DNA of 13,287 nucleotides from Gammaproteobacteria bacterium (lineage in GTDB: Bacteria; Pseudomonadota; Gammaproteobacteria; Thiohalobacterales; Thiohalobacteraceae), in contig JACRMO010000086.1 of the NCBI GenBank assembly GCA_016214925.1, forward strand, positions 1-13,287. The letters are read 5' to 3'. Position 1 is the first letter of the stretch. Each line of letters opens with the position of its first letter. Below, piece after piece: positions 1 through 6,542 of this stretch. Made by a program: the position numbers and the translations under genes. The notes below the pieces were generated by a model, which searched no databases, was not told where the DNA came from, and was given only the letters and a program-made list of their open reading frames with translations.

Positions 1-690
1 ATCGCGCAATTCGTCCTGTTGTTGCAGCAGATAACTCAGCGCCTTGTTGAAAAACTTGCCCAGGAAACCAAATTCATCATGCCGCCGCTCATCGAAGCGT
101 GCCTCAGTCATGCCGCTGGCAAAGCGCTCCGCGGTATTCACCATCCTAAGAAACGGACGGGTCAGGACACGCTGCAATATCCATTGCAAGATAAGGCCGA
201 AAACCAGTGACAGGGCGCCCATGGTCACCAGCAGTTCCTTGCGCTTGGCATCCATTATTGCCTGGAGGTTGGTCTGGTAGAACAGCGCACGCTCCAGGGC
301 CTGACCATCCCGGCCCAGCGCCTCATCCAAGATGGCTGTATCCGCATAACGATCACCGCGCGGTGTTGCACCGATGCGGTAGGTGTGATCGCGGATGATC
401 AGGATAGCGCCGCTGAATTCATGTTTTCCCAGCAAGCGTTGCAGTTGCTCGTCGACTACATCGGGGTCCAGTTGGGGATGCACTTCAAGATAATCGTTGA
501 CGGTCGCAATGAAACGATCCGCGTTCAGGGAAAATCGCCCCATCACCTGATCTTCCAGGTTGCGCAGTTGAATGAGAGAGAAAATCAGGCCGACCAGCAT
601 CATTCCCCAGAAGACGATACCGGTGATCTTGAGCGGCAGACGACCGCGCAGACTCGTTGTAGCCACGATCTCGGGCTGACCAAGATTCAT
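1..690 (-). CDS. Membrane-bound sensor protein with HAMP segment (N-terminal 230 residues; runs off window)
   Basis: The open frame starts at ATG 690 and continues past base 1, so only the N-terminal 230 residues are visible and the output domain is missing. Layout: a short cytoplasmic N-terminus, first membrane helix about residues 22-42, an extracytoplasmic region about 43-152, a second membrane helix about 153-175, then a HAMP-like segment about 176-226 (TRPFLRMVNTAERFASG, followed by a DEFGFLGKFFNKAL stretch and a start of coiled coil, LLQQQDELRD). This is the build of a transmembrane sensor: histidine kinase, diguanylate cyclase/phosphodiesterase or chemoreceptor. I cannot tell which from this fragment; the HAMP running into a QQQDELR coil is common before GGDEF or kinase domains. 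Its ATG overlaps the stop of the upstream membrane gene (ATGA), which suggests translational coupling. Confidence 0.8.
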   Translation of the reverse strand, partial: MNLGQPEIVATTSLRGRLPLKITGIVFWGMMLVGLIFSLIQLRNLEDQVMGRFSLNADRFIATVNDYLEVHPQLDPDVVDEQLQRLLGKHEFSGAILIIRDHTYRIGATPRGDRYADTAILDEALGRDGQALERALFYQTNLQAIMDAKRKELLVTMGALSLVFGLILQWILQRVLTRPFLRMVNTAERFASGMTEARFDERRHDEFGFLGKFFNKALSYLLQQQDELRD

Positions 691-1085
691 CGAAAACCCA
701 CGATCTTGAGACTGATGAGCACCGGACACACACCGCTCAAACCGGCCCCGAAAATTGCAAAGCCCATGAACCAGGGAAAGAACCACAGCTGCTCGTGAAA
801 GATAAATAACGTAGCAACCAGCATTACGGCGACCGACAACCGCCATGCGCGCTCGGCATCGAAAGGAATACGTGCGTAATGAGCCGCCGGTATTAGCTCA
901 CTGCTGTCGCCAAACTCGGCGCGGCCGGACTGGCGCAGGTGCGTGACCAGCGCAGGAATACGATGATTGGTGACCGCCTCCAGAACCAGGATGCCAATCA
1001 ACACAGAGATCGCGGCATGAAGATCGAAATAGAGGAACGCCAGCAACAGCGCGCCCACGATCAACCGGAAAAATCGTTCAGTCAT
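687..1085 (-). CDS. Small inner-membrane protein, duplicated DUF2892/YgaP-like unit
   Basis: A 132-residue protein with about four membrane helices (residues about 5-20, 24-40, 82-98, 100-118). The C-terminal half (AERAWRLSVAVMLVATLF, then WFFPWFMGFAIFGAGLSGVCPVLISLKI) looks like the DUF2892 / YgaP-type membrane unit, whose usual pattern is an R-[LI]-x-x-G helix followed by a G-x-x-G-x-CP motif. The N-terminal half (TERFFRLIVGALLLAFLYF, then SVLIGILVLEAVTNHRIPALVTHLR) aligns with the same pattern without the Cys, so the protein looks like an internal duplication joined by a hydrophilic linker at about 50-78. Its stop overlaps the start of the downstream HAMP sensor. No clear Shine-Dalgarno is seen at ATG 1085. 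Function unknown; a role with the neighbouring sensor is only inference. Confidence 0.75.
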   Translation of the reverse strand: MTERFFRLIVGALLLAFLYFDLHAAISVLIGILVLEAVTNHRIPALVTHLRQSGRAEFGDSSELIPAAHYARIPFDAERAWRLSVAVMLVATLFIFHEQLWFFPWFMGFAIFGAGLSGVCPVLISLKIVGFR

Positions 1086-1222
1086 ATCGGCTTGCCCAGG
1101 CAGGGTCGATGGCGATCCTTCGCTCGCTCCCCTATAAAGCCATTAACTTGTTGATTTTCTGAGCCACCCTGCCACGATTTGATTAGCGGCAGCCCGGGGG
1201 GATTCTTGACGAGGTTCACACT

Positions 1223-2602
1223 TCAGGCACGCCGCCAGGTGGTGTCTTGGGCGGCGTCCTCCAGAATAACGCCTTGGTCTTTGAGGAGATCGCGGATACG
1301 GTCGGACTCGGTCCAGTCCTTGGCTGCGCGTGCCGCCCGGCGCGCATCGATCAGAGATTGAATCTCGGCGTCGCTCAAACCCGAAACACCGGCCCCGCCT
1401 TGGAGGAAGGCGTCCGGATTGTCCTGCAACAGACCGAGGCATTCGCCGAGCTCCCGCAGGGTGGCGGCAAAATCGACGACCGACTCGCCCTGTTCCCGCG
1501 CACGATTCAGCGCGCCGGCGAGATCGAACAGCACTGCCAATGCTTCCGGCGTATTGAAGTCGTCATCCATCGCCGCCTGGAAACGCTCTACGTAACTGTC
1601 CAGCCGCTGCCCACGTGCGGTATCCACGCCCCGCAAAGCGGTATACAAACGCGCCAGCGCAGCGCGCGCCTTGTTGAGGTTATCCTCGGTGTAATTCAGC
1701 GGACTGCGGTACTGGCTGCCGAGAATGAAGAAGCGGATTTCCTCCGGCCGGTAGCGTACCAGCACCTCGCGCACGGTGAAGAAGTTGCCCAGCGATTTGG
1801 ACATCTTCTCCTCGTCGACCTGGACGAAGCCGTTGTGGAGCCAGTAATTGACGAATTTATGGCCGGTCGCACCCTCGCTCTGGGCGATTTCGTTTTCGTG
1901 ATGCGGGAACTTGAGGTCCATGCCGCCGCCGTGGATATCGAAGTGCTCGCCCAGACAGCAGGTCGACATCGCCGAACATTCGATATGCCAACCCGGACGA
2001 CCGCGCCCCCAGGGCGAATCCCAGGCCGGTTCGCCGGGCTTCGCCGCCTTCCACAACACAAAGTCCAGCGGATCGTCCTTGCCCTCGTCGACATCCACGC
2101 GCGCGCCGGCGCGCAATGAATCCGACTGTTCGCCAGACAACTGACCGTAGCTCGGAAAACTGCTCACGTCGTAATAGACATCGCCGTTGGCCGCGGCATA
2201 CGCGTGACCGCGCGCGATCAGCGTCTCGACCATGCGGATAATGTCAGCCATGGCGGTGGTGGCGCGCGGTTCCTGATCGGGCGGCAACACACCCAGCGCG
2301 GCGCTGTCCTCGTGCATCGCCTGGATGAAACGCTCGGTCAGCGCCGTGAAGTCCTCACCGTTTTCCTGCGCGCGCTTGATGATCTTGTCGTCGATATCGG
2401 TGATGTTACGCACATAGGTCAGCTGATAACCCGTGGCACGCAGATAACGCGCGATCACATCGAACACCACCATCACCCGTGCATGGCCGACATGACAGTA
2501 GTCGTATACGGTCATGCCGCAGACGTACATGCGCACCTTGCCCGGCTCGATGGGCTGGAAGGGTTCCTTGCGGCGCGTGAGACTATTATGAATGTGCAGC
2601 AT
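1223..2602 (-). CDS. cysS: Cysteine--tRNA ligase
   Basis: Class I aminoacyl-tRNA synthetase of 459 residues, about the family's usual length (E. coli 461). It charges tRNA-Cys with cysteine in the cytoplasm. The HIGH motif appears as HVGH at residues 37-40 and the KMSKS loop as KMSKS at 266-270. The four zinc ligands that recognise cysteine in E. coli CysRS are present at the same numbers: Cys28, Cys209, His234 and Glu238 (in CGMTVYD, WHIECSAMS and FPHHENEIAQSE). The C-terminal anticodon-binding part is intact (DDFNTPEALAVLFDLAGALN onward). The start lies 11 bases after the gltX stop, with AGGA overlapping that stop, so gltX and cysS form one transcription unit. No clear terminator follows the gene. 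No anomaly in the coding sequence. Confidence 0.98.
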   Translation of the reverse strand: MLHIHNSLTRRKEPFQPIEPGKVRMYVCGMTVYDYCHVGHARVMVVFDVIARYLRATGYQLTYVRNITDIDDKIIKRAQENGEDFTALTERFIQAMHEDSAALGVLPPDQEPRATTAMADIIRMVETLIARGHAYAAANGDVYYDVSSFPSYGQLSGEQSDSLRAGARVDVDEGKDDPLDFVLWKAAKPGEPAWDSPWGRGRPGWHIECSAMSTCCLGEHFDIHGGGMDLKFPHHENEIAQSEGATGHKFVNYWLHNGFVQVDEEKMSKSLGNFFTVREVLVRYRPEEIRFFILGSQYRSPLNYTEDNLNKARAALARLYTALRGVDTARGQRLDSYVERFQAAMDDDFNTPEALAVLFDLAGALNRAREQGESVVDFAATLRELGECLGLLQDNPDAFLQGGAGVSGLSDAEIQSLIDARRAARAAKDWTESDRIRDLLKDQGVILEDAAQDTTWRRA

Positions 2603-2613
2603 ACGAATACATC

Positions 2614-3964
2614 CTATGCAGAGAGTTCACAGCACTGTTCGGCGGCGCGCAGGCGATCGCGCACGCGTTCGGTTCCCAGCAGCGCCCAGATGCGCGCGAG
2701 TTCCGGTCCGTTGCGCCAGATGCCGCCACATTCCGGATCGGACAGTTGCCCACTCAGCGCCGCGCGCAGCGGCATAAATAACTCTTTGCCCTTGCGCCCG
2801 CTGGCCGCGCCCAGTTCCTTGGTAAACGCCTTGAAGTCCGTCGCACCCAACTTATCCTGCGCGGTGCGGAAGAACGCCGCACCCGCCTGCTGGATCACCT
2901 GCCGCGCATCGGGATCGAAGGCTTCCGCCGGCGCATACAGATTGCCGGCCCACAGATAGGCATCTAAGGGCATGACAATATTCTCGCGCACGGTATGCAC
3001 GAAGGCCATCTCAGCACCCGATGGCACCCAGTCTTGAATATGCCCGCGGGTCTGATAAGTGCGCGCGCGCATCCACGCCCAGAGTTCGGCATCGCTCATG
3101 CGTGCGACAGCTTCTTTCTGCCAGTGCAGCAATTGCGCGGCATCATGGCGCGCCGGCGCGCGGCCCAGACGCGCAGTGTCGAATTGCGCGGCCAGTTCCG
3201 CGAGGTCCATGAACGCGTCCGACTCATAAGTGTGTCCCACGCGCGCCAGATGATTGGTCAGCGCCAGTGGCAGGATGCCCTCTTCGCACAACGCGCGGAT
3301 ACTGCGGCTGCCGTGCCGCTTGGACAGTGGACTGCCGTCCTCGCCGACGATCAGCGCGATATGTCCGTATTGCGGCGCCGGCATCCCCAGCGCCTCCAGC
3401 AACAACAACTGTCGTGGTGTATTCGTCAGGTGATCCTCGCCTCTGAGCACCTGGGTGATACCCATCAGCGCATCGTCGACGGCATTGCTGAAAAAGAACG
3501 CCGCACTGCCGTCGCCGCGACTGATGACGAAGTCACCGATGTCGTCGCTACGGAAACGCTGTGGACCGCGGACCATATCCTCGAAGACGATGTCGCGTCC
3601 GACAGGCACCCGAAAACGTAGCGTCGGCTTGATCCCCTGCGCGTGTTTCGCCGCGCGCTGTTCCGGCGTCAGCCGTGCGCAGGTGCCGGGATAGCGCGGC
3701 GGTCTCCCTGCGGCCTGCTGCACCTTGCGCGCGACACTCAATTCCTGTGGCGAACAGAAACACGGGTAGGCATGACCGCCGGCCTCCAAGGTCTGGAAGT
3801 ATTCAGCATCTGCGCTCGGCGTCGGTGTCCTCGATGCGCAGCACGAAGGCTCCGCCCATACGCCGCGCCAACAGGGCATTGAACAGCGCCGTGCGCAGAT
3901 TGCCGAGGTGCAGTTCGCCGGTGGGGCTGGGGGCAAAGCGGGTCTTGAAAGTAGGCTGATTCAT
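2614..3964 (-). pseudogene. gltX: gltX, glutamate--tRNA ligase (GluRS1 type), frameshifted with an internal deletion
   Basis: Two frames together make a glutamyl-tRNA synthetase. The first, from ATG 3964, gives MNQPTFKTRFAPSPTGELHL through VLRIEDTDAER and hits TGA at 3803-3805 after 53 codons. It carries the HIGH-type motif (HLGN, residues 19-22). The second frame picks up at about 3815 with DAEYFQTLEAGGHAYPCFCS and runs to TAG 2614. It carries LTNTPRQLLLLEALG, the KMSKS-type PLSKRHGS and the C-terminal GRKGKELFMPLRAAL. The family normally has roughly 40 residues between ERS and YFxxLEAxGxAYPCFCS (the WLGLxWDEGP...RQSER stretch); these are absent here. The net loss must be 3n+2 bases. As read, no full enzyme can be made. 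This is either a real pseudogene, tolerable only with a second GluRS, or an assembly error. Next gene: cysS, 11 bases downstream. Confidence 0.88.
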
Positions 3965-4069
3965 GGCGCGGCCATGGTAACGGAAAGCCCCCATCGGAAC
4001 AAAGATGAGAGGCACTAACGCTCATATCATGAGCCCAGATTTACGCCACCCTCTTCCTTACCGATTGGG

Positions 4070-4113
4070 GGATTGCCAAGGGGGAGTAGCGTAGTTCTCC
4101 CCCTTGGCAGTCC
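4070..4113. repeat. Strong 17-bp intergenic hairpin
   Basis: Arms 4070-4086 and 4097-4113 pair over 17 positions with one T-G wobble; the inner 13 (TGCCAAGGGGGAG against CTCCCCCTTGGCA, 4074-4086 and 4097-4109) are perfect. The loop is 10 bases. It lies between the divergent gltX and ppiB genes, where no terminator is needed, and no T-run follows. It is probably a REP/MITE-like dispersed element or a regulatory structure. Confidence 0.75.
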
Positions 4114-4159
4114 GTTCTGACCGCCTTCGGCGGCGCTCGCAAGCTCGCCCACGCAGAAC
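4114..4159. repeat. Second folded intergenic segment next to the 17-bp hairpin
   Basis: An outer 6-bp inverted repeat (GTTCTG 4114-4119, CAGAAC 4154-4159) encloses a CCGCC/GGCGG hairpin closed by a UUCG-type loop (4121-4133) and a weak second arm. It directly abuts the 17-bp hairpin, so the two may be one mobile repeat. The rest of the 299-base gap (3965-4263) shows only a small GCTCAT-ATC-ATGAGC hairpin (4020-4034) and the ppiB ribosome site. Confidence 0.45.
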
Positions 4160-4263
4160 TTGTTCGAGCAGGGCGGGATCCAATCCGCCGTGAGTTTTTC
4201 GGCAGGCTGCTATATCATGGCGCCTCCGTAAATCGCCGCCATGAATCGAAGGAGCTGTAACCT

Positions 4264-4857
4264 ATGTCCAGCCTGCGTCGATTGATCTTGAGCCTCGTCC
4301 TCGCCTGCGCCTTTGCCGGCAATGCCGCAGCCAATCCGACCCCAACAGGAGCCACTACCGTGACCGTGCAGATGCAAACCAACAAGGGCCTGATCGTCCT
4401 GGAACTGGATGCCGCCAAGGCGCCCAAGACCGTTGCCAACTTTCTGGAATACGCCCGCGCCGGCTTCTACGATGGCACCATCTTCCATCGCGTCATCCCC
4501 AACTTCATGATCCAGGGCGGCGGCTTCGTGCCGGGCATGGAGCAAAAAGAGACGCGCGGCCAGATCAAGAACGAGGCGGACAACGGTCTCAAGAACGACA
4601 TCGGCACCATCGCCATGGCGCGCACGCCCAACCCCGACTCCGCCACCGCGCAGTTCTTCATCAACACCAAGAACAACGGCTTCCTCAACTACAGCGCGCC
4701 GACCCCGCAGGGCTGGGGCTATTGCGTGTTCGGCAAGATCGTCGAGGGCATGGACGTGGTGCAGAGTATCGAGAAGGTCGCCACCGGCAACCGCGGTGGC
4801 CACGGCGACGTGCCCATGGAAGATGTCGTGATCGAGAAAGTCACCGTTGTAGAATGA
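4264..4857 (+). CDS. ppiB: Peptidyl-prolyl cis-trans isomerase, PpiB-type cyclophilin with signal peptide
   Basis: Cyclophilin of 197 residues that catalyses cis-trans isomerisation of Xaa-Pro bonds. The catalytic and binding motifs are present: FHRVIPNFMIQGGG (74-87, catalytic Arg76, Gln84), MARTPNPDSATAQFFIN (118-134) and WGYCVFGKIVEGMDVV (151-166). The catalytic part resembles cytoplasmic PpiB most closely (PGMEQK, LKNDIGTIAMAR, DVPMEDVVIE). Unlike E. coli PpiB it begins with a basic n-region (MSSLRR), a hydrophobic core (LILSLVLACAFAG) and an AAA-N cleavage site at about residue 23, so export to the periplasm is inferred. A good ribosome site, AGGAG at 4250-4254, lies 9 bases before the ATG. 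It is followed by lpxH after 52 bases on the same strand, the order known in E. coli. Confidence 0.95.
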   Translation: MSSLRRLILSLVLACAFAGNAAANPTPTGATTVTVQMQTNKGLIVLELDAAKAPKTVANFLEYARAGFYDGTIFHRVIPNFMIQGGGFVPGMEQKETRGQIKNEADNGLKNDIGTIAMARTPNPDSATAQFFINTKNNGFLNYSAPTPQGWGYCVFGKIVEGMDVVQSIEKVATGNRGGHGDVPMEDVVIEKVTVVE

Positions 4858-4878
4858 TCGCCCGAATAACTATCTGGC

Positions 4879-4902
4879 GCGCCGGGGCGTTTGCTCCGGC
4901 GC
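4879..4902 (+). promoter_or_regulatory. Hairpin just upstream of the lpxH start
   Basis: Arms GCGCCGGGGC (4879-4888) and GCTCCGGCGC (4893-4902) form a 10-bp stem with one G-T wobble and a GTTT loop. It ends 7 bases before the lpxH ATG at 4910, and no Shine-Dalgarno is visible there. It has no T-run, so it is not a clear terminator. It could dampen lpxH translation or stabilise the ppiB mRNA end. Confidence 0.45.
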
Positions 4903-4909
4903 CCTGCCC

Positions 4910-5656
4910 ATGAAGACCACCCTGTTCATTTCCGATCTGCACCTGGACGCGCGCCGCCCGGCGATCACGACGCTGTTTCAAGATCTCCTCGCCGGCCTCG
5001 ATCCACAGGTCTGTGCCGGTCTGTACATTCTCGGCGATCTGTTCGAAGCGTGGATCGGCGACGACAACGACGACGCGCATGATCAGCGCATACTGGCCGC
5101 GCTGCACGCTACCACTGCACGCGGCATTCCTATCTGGGTGATGCACGGCAACCGCGATTTCCTGCTCGGCGAGACCTTCGCCCACGCCACCGGCTGTACC
5201 TTGCTCGCCGATCCGACACTGATTCAACTCAATGGCGAGCCAACGTTGTTGATGCACGGCGACACCCTGTGCACCGACGATCACGAATACCAGCAGTTCC
5301 GCACCCTGGTGCGCAATCCCGCCTGGCAGCAGCAGTTCCTCGCCAAACCGTTGGCCGAGCGTCGCGCGATCGCGGCCAATCTGCGCGAGACCAGCCGTCA
5401 GCGCACCGGCGAGAAAGACGCCGAGATCATGGATGTGAATCCACAGACCGTGGAAGCAACGTTACGCGCACACGGCGTACGCCGATTGATCCACGGGCAT
5501 ACGCATCGCCCCGCCACACATAATCTAAGCATCGATGGAGAACGCGCGCAGCGCATCGTGCTCGGTGACTGGTATGAGCAGGGCAGCGTGTTGCGTTGCG
5601 ACGAGGATGGCTTGCATCTGGAAACGCTGGCACTGACCGGCCAAAATCACGGCTGA
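4910..5656 (+). CDS. lpxH: UDP-2,3-diacylglucosamine diphosphatase
   Basis: A 248-residue calcineurin-like metallophosphoesterase that hydrolyses UDP-2,3-diacylglucosamine to lipid X and UMP, the fourth step of lipid A synthesis, at the inner membrane surface. All the di-manganese motifs are in place: SDLHL (Asp9, His11), LGDLFEAWIGDD (Asp43), MHGNRDF (Asn81), LLMHGD (His116) and IHGHTHRP (His195, His197). The LpxH-specific middle segment (CTDDHEYQQFRTLVRNP, then LRETSRQRTGEKDAEIMDV) is also present. Length is usual for the family (about 240). It is co-directional with ppiB at a 52-base spacing and probably co-transcribed. The presence of lpxH rather than lpxI agrees with a gamma- or betaproteobacterial host. 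A REP doublet follows the stop. Confidence 0.97.
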   Translation: MKTTLFISDLHLDARRPAITTLFQDLLAGLDPQVCAGLYILGDLFEAWIGDDNDDAHDQRILAALHATTARGIPIWVMHGNRDFLLGETFAHATGCTLLADPTLIQLNGEPTLLMHGDTLCTDDHEYQQFRTLVRNPAWQQQFLAKPLAERRAIAANLRETSRQRTGEKDAEIMDVNPQTVEATLRAHGVRRLIHGHTHRPATHNLSIDGERAQRIVLGDWYEQGSVLRCDEDGLHLETLALTGQNHG

Positions 5657-5667
5657 TCCAACACACC

Positions 5668-5734
5668 GTAGGAGCGGCCTTCGGCCGCGAACCGCGCGTA
5701 GATTGGCAGGTTTGCGGCCGAAGGCCATTCCTAC
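5668..5734. repeat. REP doublet (REPIN-like) between convergent lpxH and the DUF455 gene
   Basis: Left copy 5668-5690 (GTAGGAGCGG, then CCTTCGGCCGCGA) and right copy 5712-5734 are inverted to each other, matching at 20 of 23 positions, with a 21-base spacer. The sequence matches the known bacterial REP core GTAGGAGCGGN(x)CCGCGA found in pseudomonads and relatives, usually mobilised by RAYT transposases. The doublet can fold into one long hairpin on either strand, so it may act as a bidirectional transcription end or mRNA stabiliser. The right copy includes the stop codon (5731-5733) of the minus-strand gene. Confidence 0.85.
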
Positions 5735-6528
5735 AGAGACTCCAGATCGTCCAACTCCGCCGCACTGAAGCCGGCCTGCTCACGCGCTTCCCGGTAAAAC
5801 GGCCCTTTCACCCGCCCGCGCATATGTTCGCGCAGCAAATCGCGGAACGTTGTTTGCGGTTCCAGCCCGCGTTGCGCGCAGGCGTAATGAAACCAGCGCG
5901 TGCCGATGGCTACGTGACCGATCTCGTCGCGCAGAATGATCTCCAGTATCGCGACACTCTCCGCATCGCTGGCCTCGCCCAGGCGCTGCATGATGCCCGG
6001 CGTCACATCCAGACCCCGCGCCTCCAGTACGCGCGGCACCACGGCCATGCGCACCAGCACATCGTCGCGCGTCTGCAGCGCCATCGACCACAGGCCGTTG
6101 TGCGCGGGGAAATCGCCGTAGTCATGGCCCAGTGTCCGCAAGCGCTCACGCAGCAAGCGGAAGTGATAGGCCTCCTCGTCCGCCACCGAGGTCCAGTCGC
6201 GGTAGAAATCCTCGGGCATGCCGGCGAAGCGACACACGGCATCCCAAGCGAGATTGATGGCGTTGAACTCGATATGCGCAAGCGCATGCAGCAGCGCCGC
6301 GCGGCCTTCCACGGTCGTCAGACGCCGCTTGGGCAATTCACGCGGCGGCACCAGTTCAGGCCGCGGCGGGCGCCCGGGCGCATCGAGCGAAATGCCGTGC
6401 ATGACAGGCACAATGGCGAGTTCGCCCGACTGCAAGCGCGTCCAGGTCTCGCGCGTGCGCGTGCATTTACACTCGGGATCGCTTTCCGCAAGACAGGCGT
6501 GCGCCGCGCTATGGAGATCGGTTGTCAT
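5731..6528 (-). CDS. DUF455 family ferritin-like protein
   Basis: A 265-residue protein of the DUF455 / COG2833 family, predicted ferritin-like four-helix bundles with a possible di-metal centre. Candidate ligands are seen in order: HALAHIEFNAI (His85, Glu87), SVADEEAYHFRLL (Glu118/119, His122), VPRVLEARGLDVTPG (Glu169) and the ExxH of RDEIGHVAIGTRWFHY (Glu202, His205). The paired E...ExxH pattern is what supports a di-iron type site, as in rubrerythrin or MiaE relatives. The reaction is not known and I do not assign one. ATG 6528 lies 14 bases after the stop of the kinase gene, so the two are likely one operon. The C-terminus ends inside a REP repeat, which supplies the TAG stop. Confidence 0.88.
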   Translation of the reverse strand: MTTDLHSAAHACLAESDPECKCTRTRETWTRLQSGELAIVPVMHGISLDAPGRPPRPELVPPRELPKRRLTTVEGRAALLHALAHIEFNAINLAWDAVCRFAGMPEDFYRDWTSVADEEAYHFRLLRERLRTLGHDYGDFPAHNGLWSMALQTRDDVLVRMAVVPRVLEARGLDVTPGIMQRLGEASDAESVAILEIILRDEIGHVAIGTRWFHYACAQRGLEPQTTFRDLLREHMRGRVKGPFYREAREQAGFSAAELDDLESL

Positions 6529-6542
6529 ATCTGCAGCACCAC

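Noticed and set aside
1086..1222. Possible terminator or promoter between cysS and the DUF2892-like gene
   Set aside because: Only a 5-bp CTGCC/GGCAG stem and a TATAGG string are visible; neither is strong enough to call.
2592..3964. Programmed frameshifting as an explanation for the gltX frame break
   Set aside because: There is no slippery heptamer at 3803-3818, and about 40 conserved residues are missing, which a frameshift alone would not restore.
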